A stretch of 64,000 nucleotides of DNA. Origin: Ulva prolifera. Lineage: Eukaryota; Chlorophyta; Ulvophyceae; Ulvales; Ulvaceae. The stretch spans positions 3,410,001 to 3,474,000 of the forward strand of contig CM041196.1 in the NCBI GenBank assembly GCA_023078555.1. The letters are read 5' to 3'. Positions within the stretch are counted from its first letter, which is position 1; every line of letters starts with the position of its first letter. A model generated the notes under the pieces. It was not told the origin of the DNA, did no database searches, and worked only from the letters and a program-made list of their open reading frames with translations. Below, piece after piece: positions 37,942 to 49,037 of the stretch. The position numbers and the translations under genes were made by a program.

Positions 37942-40900
37942 TCACGCAGTGATGGCCACCTTGCCCGCAGCAGCAGCGCGCCCATCACCGGCTGCAGCTA
38001 CGAGGCAGCTCTCCAGCTTGCCCAGCAGCGCCGCCGCGGCCTCAGGGGCCGTGGTGGGGGTGCACATCAGGTACGCGACGTTGCCGAGGGGCCGCGCATA
38101 CACGCCCTCGCGCCGCAGCCGCTGTGCGACGCGCCGGGCCGCGCCCGACGCGTACCCCCGCTCCTCCTCCGGCACGCGCAGCTCGACCGCCAGCACGGTG
38201 CCGAGGCAGACGACGCGCTCGACTGCGGCGTGGCCGGACAGCGCGGCCACCGCGGCGGGCGGCCACAGCGCGCGCAGCGTGCCGTCAGCCTGAATGTTCG
38301 GGTTGTACGCTGCGTTGCCGAGTGCATCGAGCGCGGCGAGGCCCACCTGCATGCATGTGCACCATGCAAGCGCCTGTAGGTACTCGAGCGAGGTGTAGAG
38401 ACAGCTGTGGCGCCAGCGTTTGCACAGGGTGACATCGATGGCAGATGAGGTATTGATTTGGAAAGATCACTGGTGGAGCCATGCTCTGCCCACACTGCAG
38501 TCCACACATTGTTGCATGCGTACCGCCGCAGATCCTGCTGACCCCACACGCTGCAAAGAAGACACATGCACACCATGCACACCATGCACCATGCACACCA
38601 TGCATACACGGCAAGCGCGCACGACAACGCAGAGTCTGCACCTGGCACCCAGTCGGGTGAGCCGTGTAGGAATGCCCATGCAGCAGCGCCTCAGCCTTCG
38701 TGTCGCCCTCAAATGCCTTGAACACGGCCTCAGACGCCAGCGTCGCCGACAGCGGCACCATGCCGGCGGTGAGCAGCTTCGCGTAGCACGCGACGTCCGG
38801 CTCGATCCCGAGCGCGCCGCACGCCGACGGGTGGCCGAGGCGCCACAGCCCCGCAAACACCTCGTCCGCGATCACCGGCACCCCGCGGCCGCGGCACTCC
38901 GCGGCGAGAAGCTTCTGGAACAGTGGGTCCACAAAGTTCATGCCGCCGGCGCCCTGCATGATGGGCTCCATGAGGCACGCCGCGATGCGGCCGCGGCCGG
39001 AGGCTTGGTGGCCGTCGAGTGCGGCGGCGATGGCGGAGCGGTACGTGTCGGCGAGGGCGGTGCTGGCGCGGCCGTCGGCGAAGAGGCCCGCGGTGTCGTC
39101 CGCCTCAAGCCACTCGACGTGTGGCTCTATCGCGTCGGCGCCTGCGCTGAGTGCCGCAGGGACGCGAACCTGCAAAACATCGCCGGGTGTCAACCTCACC
39201 AGGCTTCACCATAGCGACAAAGAGCTGGTTTGCACTATCTGAGGTCCTGTTGAGCACAGTGTGAGAGAACAGCGTGCGCGAACCGGTGGAGCAGTCCAGC
39301 ACTACTGCTAGGAGAGCAGGAGATCTCGCTGAGGCAAGGTGTCAATGCGAGGGATGGAGGAGGCCAGTCTCAATCTCGCTCGGGGCATGCTCCTATCATG
39401 TGGCACTGGCTGCTGTGCGTGTTGCAAGGATACGGCCGGAGAGGCAGGTGGCCCTGCCGGAGAAACTCACAAGCACAGCGATGCCACCGCGCGACAGCGG
39501 ATGCCGTCACATGTCGATCCCATGGCACCAGCTGCTATGTGATTTTAAACTCTCAAGGTGGATGCTAGGGGGGCATGCCTGCCAGGCGCCGCGGACGAGG
39601 CCGAGTGTAGGGGGCTCGAGGAACAGGCCGCGTGGGCGATACCACGGCGTCTGGCCGCCGTTGAAGACGGACTCCGGCGAGCAGTCCATGACGCCGAGGG
39701 TGTCGCCGTGGTAGCCGCCGTCCAGCGCCACCACCTGCAGCCGCTTCCACTCCGCCCCATCCGTGGCGATGCCGTGGTCCACCGCGAACTTCTTGAACGC
39801 CATCTTCAGAGCTACCTCCACGGCCGTAGATCTGCGAGCGTGGTGGGGGGCGTGACGACCTCGGTGAGGCAGATGTGATGCCGTGGCTGGACTTCGAGAG
39901 CACTGAGGGCAGACCCACGGCATGCGTGCTGGTGCCGGCTGCTGGCGCACGCTCGGCACGCTGGTGCGCTCCGTCGCGTGCACACTGGCAGCTACGCATG
40001 TGTGTGTTCAGGCGACGCAAGCTGCAGACTTTTGTGCACCTACAGGAGCCTGCAGCTCCTGTTGGTGCAGCTGTGACGGGACGGCACGTTGCGCGCGAGA
40101 CGCGGGCTCCCATCCAGCCGTTTGAACACCCACTGTGCCCCCTACGCCACCGCAACAGCCCCAAACACGTTGCCCCATGCAAGGCCACGCGCCAGCCCAA
40201 GTGTGGAGTCACATGAGTTGGCAAAACATCAAAAGAGGGAGCAGCGCACCCGTCATCAGAGTAGAAGACCTTGGACGCCCAGCCGCGGCCGACGGTGTCG
40301 AGCAGCCGCTCGCTGAGCGCCAGCGCCGGCTCGTGCACCGCCTCCGGGAAGATGACGTGGCCGTACCGACCCGCGCCGTACGCCATCTGCCGCTGCACTG
40401 CCGCCTGCAGCTCCCCCCGCACCCCCTGCGTCCACCAGCTCGCGCAGCCGTCATACAAATCCGTCTCCACCAGGGAGGCCGCGCCGCCGTCCGCCGCCGC
40501 CGCCGCCGCCGCGTCCGGCGGCTGCACCACACGGAAGTTCTCGCCCGCCCGCGCATCGATCACCATAACGTCCCCATTCCCCATGGTCTTCTGTTGCGTG
40601 AACGGCCACCAGAATGCCTCGCGCGCACGCGCCGGCATCTCGCGCAGGCGCTGCACGCGCTGCGCGTGCCACGTGTGCAGGTGGCCATGCAGCTCGCGGA
40701 GGGGCGGCTGCGCCGCCTGTAGCCACGTGCGCAGATCGGCCTGCCCCTGCACGGAGCCCGGGTCGCCGGGGGTGAGGTGCGGAAGGGCAATGGTGAGGGG
40801 CGCCTGGGTGCCGGGGGAGGATTGGAGGAGGTAGCGGCGGATGGCGTCGAGGTTATCGAGGTGAGGGGAGGTGGCTGAGGTGGCGTGGGGGAGCGTGGCG

Positions 40901-42195
40901 ACGATGGCGACGACGTCGTAGCCGCGGAGGAGGAGGGAATCGTACGCGGAGAGGGTGCCGGCGATGCCTCCGAGGCTGCTGTCGGCGATGAGGATGCTGG
41001 GAGGCCTGAGTGGGCGCATCAGGTCCACCTGCGTGGCACCGATGACGTGGCCCAGGTCCACTGTATGGCATAATGTCAAAGTAGACTGTGAATCACATGG
41101 ATCGGAGCAACCTCAGGCCCACTCGCTCACGGGCGGATGCAGCTCACCCGGAAAGACCGTACGAGCCAGGAATCTGGATGCCGAGTAAGCTGAAACTGCT
41201 ACTGTGCAGGAAGCTGACAGCCTGGTGTGGTGCTGATGTGGTGCTGCAGAAGAGATGCCGAGCTGAATGAAGGATTGTGTAAGTGAGTTAGCACAGGATC
41301 CTGCCAGGCAGGAGTTGAAATATTCTAAAGGTGCAGTGCCTGTGCGAAAACGCTGCTACTTGAGCACAGGACCGTGTCCTTGAGACAGGAATGTCTTCCA
41401 AGGCGTGAGATACTCGCACCTGGAGAGACCTAGACGGGCCAGGGCTACAAACTCCTCCCGCCATTTCGATGAGAGTAAGCTTTTTTGCAGCACCATCATT
41501 GGAGGAGCCTGCGCCTGAAGAAGCATTGCGAGGCTTTGAACTGCCCTGCTCGAACCTGTGGGCGGCGTACGACGCGATCTGGGAGGAAAGAGCATGCAGA
41601 ATGTTCTCATCGGAGACTGCTCGGCCTTCATGCTCCACTGCAAGGTGCGGGCTCACGGCATTGGACCACGCGAAGAGCGTTGTTGCTTGCGTCTCGTGAT
41701 GGATGCCAGCTTGCAAAGCTGTGTCCTGATTTGCGGCATTTTTTCCACTGTCATGGTAGCATCTTGCAGCATGCTCAGACATGAAGTGGTGGACGCCCCC
41801 ACCACCGGCCAGGTTGTTGGCGACGAGCCTTCCATCACTGTCGTCGGGAAAGCCAGTTTGAACGGGCTTCACGTAGTTGACGCAGACCTGCGATCAAAGC
41901 GGATCAGATGATTGACACAAGGGAATTGATATCAGATGTTGCATCAGAGCCGCAGCCTCACGAGATGCGTTCCCGCGAATGTTTGCGTTGTATTCGCAAG
42001 GCTTCGTCACCCCTCGCTCACCTTCTCAGCCTCCGCAGCCGCAGCCAGGCCCAATGATATAACGGTCTTCCCCACTCCAGTGTTGGATGACCAGATTGCA
42101 AATTGTGGGTGATCGACCGGGACAGCAGGTCGCGATGAATGCCCACGAGCACAACGTGACGTCCGAGCGACCACCGCCAAGCAAGATCTCAACAT
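37942..42195 (-). CDS. BIO3-BIO1: Bifunctional BIO3-BIO1: dethiobiotin synthetase / DAPA aminotransferase
   Basis: Exons 42195-42022, 41887-41420, 41028-40250, 39831-39579, 39169-38642 and 38346-37942 give 868 residues, close to the roughly 830 of the plant fusion. The N-terminal half is dethiobiotin synthetase: P-loop SNTGVGKT (residues 37-44), YVKPVQTGF, FAWSNAVSPHLAVE, IEMAGGVCSPGPS and DSSLGGIAGTLSAYDSL. The C-terminal half is the PLP-dependent 7,8-diaminopelargonate aminotransferase: WWPFTQQKTM, YDGCASWWTQG, VALDGGYHGDTLGVMD, Asp660 in IADEVFAG, and the PLP lysine Lys689 in CYAKLLTAGMVPL. Together they convert KAPA to DAPA to dethiobiotin. The first 22 residues (Arg-rich, few acids) look like a mitochondrial presequence, as in Arabidopsis. 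Intron 4 begins with GC rather than GT (TGGCAG|GCATGC, donor at 39578). All phases fit, and the resulting GAWQVRVP junction matches the family. Confidence 0.95.
38563..38606. repeat. CACCATGCA-type short tandem repeat
   Basis: Several copies of ACCATGCAC lie in the last intron of BIO3-BIO1. They have no coding role. Confidence 0.7.
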
Positions 42196-42757
42196 CGGAG
42201 GCTGTCGTCACAGATTACAAATGCTTTGAATAGCAAACGTCAGCAGTGATTCCGGCCACGCAATTGTCCACCACTCCCGTTCACGGGATGGTTGCGCATC
42301 TCGTGCCACGGCCTTCAAGTTTCTTCCGGATCACCGGCAGAATCTACACATGTGTGGACGGGAGGTGGAAAAGAGACACCGATTGCATCACCGGATTGTG
42401 CAAGGCATCTGGATGTTGATGTACCACAGCCAGGAAGTGAACTTTACATACACCGGATATACCCGCTTTGAGCCAAATACTCCGCGCCTCTACCAATGGC
42501 CAAATGGCCACCAGTGCCAAACGTCCCGAGACTTTCCCAGCGTTTAGATACTTTCAAGACGATTGCATACATCTTTTTCGCTGTTAAATTTGATGTTGCT
42601 GTCATTGACTTTGTGCTTTGTCCTGCATGGCGGTATAGGCGGTATGCCGGACGGTATTCGACGCCGAATTAGGAACAGCTTGCCAGCTACCGGATACTCT
42701 CACAGCTAATTCGCAACAGCAAGTAGCTGTCATTAGATGTCTGCTGTGACTTGTCCC

Positions 42758-43172
42758 GCGCCGAGGCGTTGTGTCTGCTGCGGTATAGAGCCGCACCTCC
42801 CGCAGCGCTGTATAGAAGGTATTTCCTGCTTCCTTCTGTGAAGTTGATGCACCTCGTAGCTTTGAATGTTAGATGGCGCTCATTCTGGCCACCATACTCC
42901 ATTAGCTGTTGCCTGCCGTAAGCCTGCTGTTGCCTGCCATATACTCGAAGGTAGTTTTGCGTATGACAGTGGCTGCAGTATTTGCTGTGTTATTGACCGC
43001 AGTATAGACAGCGTTATTTACTGCACTATTTATTGCATTTTCGCTGCGGTGTATGGTCGTGAGTCCATGCAACTACAATTAATAGTTTGCTGTGCCTTTC
43101 GCTGCGCCGAGGGGCTGTTTTTCTGCGGTATAGAGCCGCATCCTTCGCAGCACTGTACGGGGAGGTATTTCC
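42758..43172. repeat. Direct repeat pair, about 70 bp each
   Basis: 42758-42826 and 43104-43172 share GCGCCGAGG, then the exact core CTGCGGTATAGAGCCGCA/T, and the ending GGTATTTCC, with about 80 percent identity overall. The core GCGG-TATAGAG-CCGC is itself a small hairpin. Further GCGGTAT or GCAGTAT words lie between and around them (42631, 42641, 43000, 43060). Confidence 0.75.
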
Positions 43173-44030
43173 CACCTGTATGTATGCAAGTCATACTATC
43201 TGTGGCACTGCACGCCTCTGCACATGCTATGGCACAACATCTATCAACGACATATTAACAGGTTTGGTTTCCTGCTCCGAGCTGGGCGCTGCCCGCCATG
43301 TCCTCGTGCTGGCCGGTCCCTGGTCGATGCACACCCTCGTCGCCACTGCTGCTGCGGCCCGTTCGCATCAAGCTTGTCGTCTGCTTTTGATTTCATAACG
43401 CAATGCAGAAAGATAAATTGACTATCATATCCACTGCTGTATTGGCTGTGTCCAATTGCATGTGCTGACCGTGCTCTGTATCGCACCGGTAGAACAATTC
43501 GCGATGCCTACGAGAAGTTGCTTCCGCACTTCGTTTTGAAATTTATTGCATTGCCTATGTCTCTGCGTTCCGGTGGCAACGAATTCCCAACTTCCTTGTA
43601 GGTCAACAACGTCGCGGCCAGTTCTTGTGCTGCAGCGCCCAAGCGGGACGTCGTCATAACTATCAGGATGGCTCTATACATCTCTGTCACACAGAGTGGG
43701 GCTGATGTTTGGTTTGGAGAGCAACGTAACGAATGTTGCGTGTCAAGTCTGGACACAGCTGCTGGATGCAACCTGGCGAAGACATGCACAACCATGCAAG
43801 CAGCAGCAACATTGGATTGTGGTATGTCACAGGTGATGTATTACTTGCAATCCATGCCCTGGTCAAGGACTGTGGCTGGGGCACATTGAGAAGGTTGCAT
43901 GTGCGTACGTGAAATTGCAGCATGTGTACTGTGGATGTATGCGTCAAGAACTCTCGACTGCAGATCAGCAACTCATCATATAGCTGAACAACCACTGGGT
44001 TGTTCTGGCTCGAGCCATGGGCTGTTCTGG

Positions 44031-44699
44031 CTCGAGTCATTGCAAACACATTGGAAGAACAGAAGGCACACAACCTGTGGAGCCTGTGTGACAAATGGCT
44101 CAGGCAGTGGCTGGTGTTTTCTCAGGTTCGATCCAAGAACGGTACTGGACACTGCTCACAAATGGCAGCACAACTGGACACACAACTCTGGAAGTTTACA
44201 GAGCAGCAAATGTCATTTCTTTCAGCAATGCTGGAGACACATCTACTTGATTTGACAGATTCCCACTTAGAATTGGAGTCAATCTACACAGTTCCATGAG
44301 TAGAATGTTTCCCACAGTCACAGATCTGCGAGGCATACTTCACAAGATGGTCAGGAGCCACAGGTTCACTGTTGTCGTGGCAAAGGGAATTTAGCAATGA
44401 ATCACAAGCAAGTAGATTCAGCTGAAGCTGATGAGCAGACCAGGAACTCGACTCGGATTTGGGTATGTGTCATTTGTGTAAGTGATACACTTGGTGTCAC
44501 TTTACAACAGCTGTGCCACTATAGGTTTGAACAAATGCAGGCACAACTACAGGCACACGTTGCCAGAGGGCAGGCTCAAGACGCAATTCCTTCAGCAGCA
44601 CATGCCATTGAGAGCATGCCAGCGGCGCAGCGTGCTGCCATTTTGGCTGTCATGCCAGATGCTCAGCGAGAGGACCTGTTGAAGGCAATGGGCTTCTAG
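44031..44699 (+). CDS. Possible 3' exons of an unrecognised gene
   Basis: The last candidate exon is 44541-44699: acceptor AATGCAG, then 52 residues and a stop. It encodes a helical segment, with IESMPAAQRAAILAVMPDAQ and EDLLKAMGF at the end. An upstream segment (about 44031-44125) in another frame reads VIANTLEEQKAHNLWSLCDK followed by WLRQWLVFSQ. Composition and helix pattern look genuine and the final exon has a clean acceptor and stop. I do not recognise the family and could not build the full gene. Confidence 0.35.
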
Positions 44700-45481
44700 T
44701 GAAGCGTGTTTTCCGCTGGCTGCGGCTCATCTATACTGCCGCTGGCAGGTGTTGCTGTGCTGTATTGTGTGCTCCATACAATGCCAATACAGTCCATACT
44801 GCAGTGTAGCCTGCAGCTCTGGCGCTGCTTTTGTGCAGCTGCTTGACCGAAACAGTATGCAGAACGTAAATCATGTATCAGTGTAATTAAATGTGCACGG
44901 AGTGTGGATATGAACTGGTAGACGGCGCCTGCATACGAGTCATATACCACAGCAACGTCGTTCCATACACCCGCTATACGGCTTCCTTGCTCGCTGCTTG
45001 CGTGCGACCCGTTGACAGAAACTCCACACTGGCGGCAGAGCAGGGATCAATGAGACTTTGTTGATGATATGCACGAAACCGTTCTTTAAACGGCAAGGTA
45101 TTTGCGACGGATTGTTCAGCGCGCAGGCTGCAGCCATACTCGTGCGCCACTACCCGACTTGCGCAGAGAATACCAGGCGGGCTTTCCACTACTCGCCCAA
45201 ATATGCAAGCTCTACCACAGTATGGGCCTAGAGCCTCACAGGCATACGATGCACCTCTACTCGGTATATGCGTGTATGGCCACTGTATCAGAACTTTGCG
45301 TCCTGGCTTTATACCTGGGCCTACTGCCGGACCTTTGCGGCGGCATGTGTGTCCGAGATACTGACGGTGACAACTTTCACCTCGCCATAGCATCGAACGT
45401 GAATGCGACAAAGCCACAAAGCAACTGATGCCAGCTGTGCCACTCCTACGCCCACACATACTGTTATACTGTTATACTACA

Positions 45482-45658
45482 CAGAGCTTACTGTGGCTGT
45501 GGCAGGCGCGGGTGCTGCCGTTGCGTGGGTGTTTTGGTGTGTGCTGCGTGTGGCTTGTTGCGTGGTGTGCGGTAACCACTGCGGTTCCCCTGGTTCTTGC
45601 TTGCGGTGCTACCTGCCTCGCTTGCTTTGTCCTTGCAACACGCAGAGCTTTACTCTGG
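45482..45658 (-). mobile_element. Short insertion flanked by about 15-bp direct repeats (copy 2 of the 40-bp motif)
   Basis: CAGAGCTTACTGTGG (45482-45496) and CAGAGCTTTACTCTGG (45643-45658) flank about 146 bases. The insert begins G/T-rich and ends with GCGGTGCTACCTGCC ... TTTGTCCTTGCA (45603-45637), then ACAC. The ending is the same as in copies 3 and 4, so it looks like a constant 3' end with variable 5' truncation, as LINE or SINE insertions leave. With the 3' end on the right, the element reads in the plus direction; the motif itself reads minus relative to the convention used for copy 1. Confidence 0.6.
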
Positions 45659-46060
45659 ACGCAAGGCTGTGTCTCTGGGCACTCAGCAGAGTTGGTACGT
45701 AAACAACCCAATACACATTCGCACAACCCGGCCCAGACAGAAGAAATCACAGCACCAGGGTCAGATTGGCAGAGCATGGCAAGCTCGAGAATCTCTTCAG
45801 CTGACATCTCGAGCCAAGAATGCCCACAGTAGCACCCCTCAGACTCGCCTCGGGGATCTGCGCTGACCAATCTGCATGCCACGACGCTCCATGCGTTTCT
45901 CTGCTTCTTCGACTGCAATCCGACAACTTCCTGTGCTACAACAGCACTGCTGGTGCCTGCACTGCGTACAACAACAACTGCTGCGAGACACGGCCGCCTG
46001 CAACGCAGACAGAACGGCGACCTCGTACATGCCACATGCCTTGTGGCTACATGCACGTGC

Positions 46061-46129
46061 ACACCAGGGATGCTACTTTCGCGGTGCTGCCCGCCTTGCT
46101 GCCTTTGTCCTTGTAACACCAGGGATGCT
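46061..46129 (+). mobile_element. 41-bp insertion with perfect 14-bp target-site duplication (copy 3)
   Basis: ACACCAGGGATGCT occurs exactly at 46061-46074 and 46116-46129. Between them lie 41 bases (46075-46115) carrying GCGGTGCTGCCCGCC ... TTTGTCCTTGTA. The right end is identical in kind to copies 2 and 4. The perfect flanking repeats mark a recent insertion of a tiny, probably 5'-truncated retro-element. Confidence 0.75.
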
Positions 46130-46876
46130 TTGCCGGGGTGTAGCACCTCTGCCGCAGCTGCTCCAAACATCTCAAGTCACCCAAGCAGCTCGTGTGCATT
46201 GCGCACCTCCCCTCACCTCATTGCGCTCTTGCAAGGCAGACGGACCGTGACACCCCTGCCCAGCTTCCCAGGCCCCTCTCTGTGCCCAACTCCTGCTCTG
46301 TCCCTCACCTCATGAGCGCATGGCGCACCTTCTGCACCCAGCGCCGTGCGCAGTCCAGAGCCACACACGAGCAGATCTGGCGCAGTCGTGCGGCACGGCG
46401 CACTGTCCGCGCTGCAGACGCCGCGCTGACGCTGCCGATGCGGCGGTCAGGATGCAGGACCCAACTCTCGGCCTGGTGCTTGACAGTGTCATGCGGCCGC
46501 TGCGCCACGCGCTGCGGGGGGCGCTCACGCGGAAGCGGTGGCTGCGCTGCTGCGACTGTAATACGCTGACGCCGCGCCGCCGCTCCTCGTGCTGGCCACC
46601 TCGGCGCCGCCGGCCTCATCTCCGCACTGCCGTCTTGCCGGCTTTACCCTTGGAGCATGTCTGCGGCGCCGAGCCTCAAGCCTCTCCAAGGCGCCAACAG
46701 CTGCTGGCCTGGAAGTGAGGCGTCCGCCTCATCTGTCTGTGGATCCGTGTCTGTGACTAGTAGAGCTCGCGGCTTGCAATAATCTAGTTGTGTACCGGGC
46801 ATGTCACTGGATTGCGACAGCGTCCGGACATGGCCATTGAATCATCGATCGGATCGCACAATGGTATACTCCCATG

Positions 46877-46878
<2 letters not shown>

Positions 46879-46936
<58 letters not shown>
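46879..46936. repeat. AT dinucleotide microsatellite
   Basis: About 26 uninterrupted AT units followed by AATATATT. This is slippage-prone simple sequence and a likely polymorphic marker. Confidence 0.95.
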
Positions 46937-46937
<1 letters not shown>

Positions 46938-47110
46938 TCCCAAGTATCTTCTCAAGGACTTTGGGTTGCACGGTGTTGCGGAGTCAAACTCTCTCAGCTT
47001 CAGTGACCAGATCCCGGATGTGGTGCCTACACCGGTCCAGGCCGCTCCGGATGTGGGGCTGCCTTCAGGGTGGATCACCAGCACACGCCTCGCGGTAAGG
47101 TTCCCTGTGG

Positions 47111-47173
47111 ACGTGGCTGTGTTAAAAGGACAAAGCAAGCAAGGCAGGTAGCACCGCGGGCACGTGGCTGTGT
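47111..47173 (-). mobile_element. 39-bp insertion with perfect 12-bp target-site duplication (copy 4)
   Basis: ACGTGGCTGTGT occurs exactly at 47111-47122 and 47162-47173 and encloses 39 bases (47123-47161). On the minus strand the insert reads GCCCGCGGTGCTACCTGCC ... GCTTTGTCCTTTTA, then ACACAGCC. This is the same terminal sequence as copies 2 and 3, in the opposite direction. Confidence 0.75.
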
Positions 47174-47224
47174 GTCCATGCATACAGCTGAGTCACGCTC
47201 TCACACAGTCGGTGCTGATGTATA

Positions 47225-47269
47225 TGTGGCAATCCAGTGATATGGCCGCGATAACACTGGATTGCCACA
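47225..47269. repeat. Perfect 15-bp inverted repeat, 15-base loop
   Basis: TGTGGCAATCCAGTG (47225-47239) is the exact reverse complement of CACTGGATTGCCACA (47255-47269). A third near-copy, CACTGGATTGCGAC, lies at 46805-46818, and GCAATCCAG appears again near 47629 and 47689. Confidence 0.9.
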
Positions 47270-47699
47270 GTGCACCGCGCGTTTGCCTTGTCATGACACA
47301 ACCTTTGGCATTGGGGCGCTATACCATCCATCACGGCACTGTACTGCGCTGACCCAGGTGCTAGGGCTCCAGGCCTGTGCATGGGCCAGCGCTGCCAGGT
47401 TGCAGCTCTGCGGTTGCCTGCCTCCAGCCCGCACGCCTGGCCTTCCGAGCATCCCCTGCAGTTCCGCCTGGCTCTGTTGTGAAGGCCTATTGTGGGCAAG
47501 ATGGCAGCCCTGAATGCGTCTGCATGCAGCCGTAGCGTGGAGCTTGGGCCCTTGACTCACAGCAGCCATGAGAAGGCATATGATATCAGGGCATGCGCCC
47601 GTACGTACGGAGCCGCCTCCAATCGCAATCCAGCAGTCGTGCCGCGTGCAGTGCAGGTGCAACAGGTGGAACTGATGCAGATGCAATCCAGGTTGGAGT

Positions 47700-47816
47700 C
47701 CAGTGTTGGGTCGCTTTGCAGCATTTAAATGCTGGAATTCCAGCACTGCCACCCCAAAATGAGATCTGAATATTCGGACTTGTTTTATGTGACCGGGCCC
47801 GATGACCCAACACTGG
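47700..47816. repeat. Nested palindromes inside 13-bp inverted repeats
   Basis: CCAGTGTTGGGTC (47700-47712) is repeated inverted at 47804-47816. Inside are two perfect palindromes, GCATTTAAATGC (47721-47732) and TGCTGGAATTCCAGCA (47730-47745), which overlap by three bases. The outer pair, about 117 bp end to end, has the size of a small MITE; TTG(G)AGT on both sides could be a target duplication, but this is weak. Confidence 0.7.
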
Positions 47817-49037
47817 TTGAGTCGCCACATAGCCGTGAAGTCGATTTCTCGATGCACCTGGCAAGGCTCACTTGCTGGGAAGTGGTGCCAAGCTTTGCAG
47901 TCATGAGTATATATCTCGAGATAATCAGTCCTTTGCAGGCATCAGCATAGCTCTGCCTTCTTTGTTGTTGCTCTCACTGGCAGGCAGATGATTCCAGAAA
48001 GGTGCGAAGCAGGTTGTAAGGTAAAGCAAAGTCATGAGCATATATATGGCTATCATTCTCATAGAATCCACTGGCCTAGTCTCATGATGGATCTTGACAA
48101 GCCTGAATGGATGGAATCAAATGTCGAAGAGGCTATTAATCTGGCAACCCTCTCTTCGAAGCAACAGAGCGCAGCTCACGGGGCCTGCTCTTGTGCACGA
48201 TTCCCTTGCTTTAAGAATTCTAAAGCTTGTGTGATATACCATTGCAGTGACCTCCTGTCATGTAAGTTTTCCACACTTTAATTTCTAGAATTTGAGTACA
48301 CTGGAGTGTATGACCGAACTAAGTAAAATATTGCTTGACGATTTACAAGTTTAATTCACCGATGCCTATGAAGTGCGACTTCTGGCACATGTGTGGTGTG
48401 GCCTTCAACATGAGAGTGGTCGGACGTACTGAACTCGAGTCGTGTATCTCACATCAATACATTTAAAATGGACCATTTGGTCTCAGTCTTGGGAGCCCCT
48501 CAGATGCATGCAATCTCCAATGCTGCATCATTGCGATTGCATGCATGAGGTGCCACAGTGCAGTGCATACACAAAACCTGAACAGTGCCAATGAGCGAGT
48601 ACAGCTGAGAGCTCTGGGACCTCACCGTGTTCCTGTCTTGAAACGGCTGCTTCTTCATGTCTGCCACGGTGCGATGAGCTATCTTGTTTATATACGTCAT
48701 GGGTGTGGAGTGCCCCTGAAGCCATGTAACGTCCCCGCGCGCGCTGCATGGACTTGCTCAGCTTTGAAGGTTAAGCTCTTGCTATTCGCGAGCTGAAGCA
48801 GTCAGCGCTAGGCTAAACATGCGTGCAGCTGTTCGATTACAGAGCCGTGTGACGCGTATCGCGGGTGGCCATGAATGTCGACAGTGTCTGACTTGAAGGA
48901 ACGCCTCAGTATCAGCTAGCAACACCTTAGTTCCGGCTGAAGGGCTGCTGTGAAACCTCGACAATAGTGCATATTTTATAAAACTGGTCGGTGTTCCTTC
49001 CGCGGGTAGAGGACCAGCGTTGACCTTGTCGGGAACA

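Larger units (their letters stand above)
42196..49037. other. 6.8-kb repeat-rich, gene-poor stretch
   Basis: Apart from possible 3' exons at 44.0-44.7 kb, I find no gene. The stretch holds a roughly 70-bp direct repeat (42758/43104), many GCGGTAT words, three short insertions flanked by direct repeats (45.5, 46.1, 47.1 kb), an AT microsatellite (46.88 kb) and several exact palindromes (47.2, 47.7 kb). A GC-rich block at 46370-46640 has coding-like composition, but no frame gives a recognisable protein. It looks like an accumulation zone for small mobile elements between BIO3-BIO1 and FAX. Confidence 0.6.

Noticed and set aside
41356-41643. 95-codon minus-strand frame with KSLLSSKWREEFVALARLG
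   Set aside because: It is an alternative frame across the second BIO3-BIO1 exon; the other frame carries the conserved dethiobiotin synthetase motifs.
45472-46170. 232-codon minus-strand frame
   Set aside because: Cys/His/Ser-rich composition, no motif, and it crosses two of the short insertions, so it is probably a chance frame.
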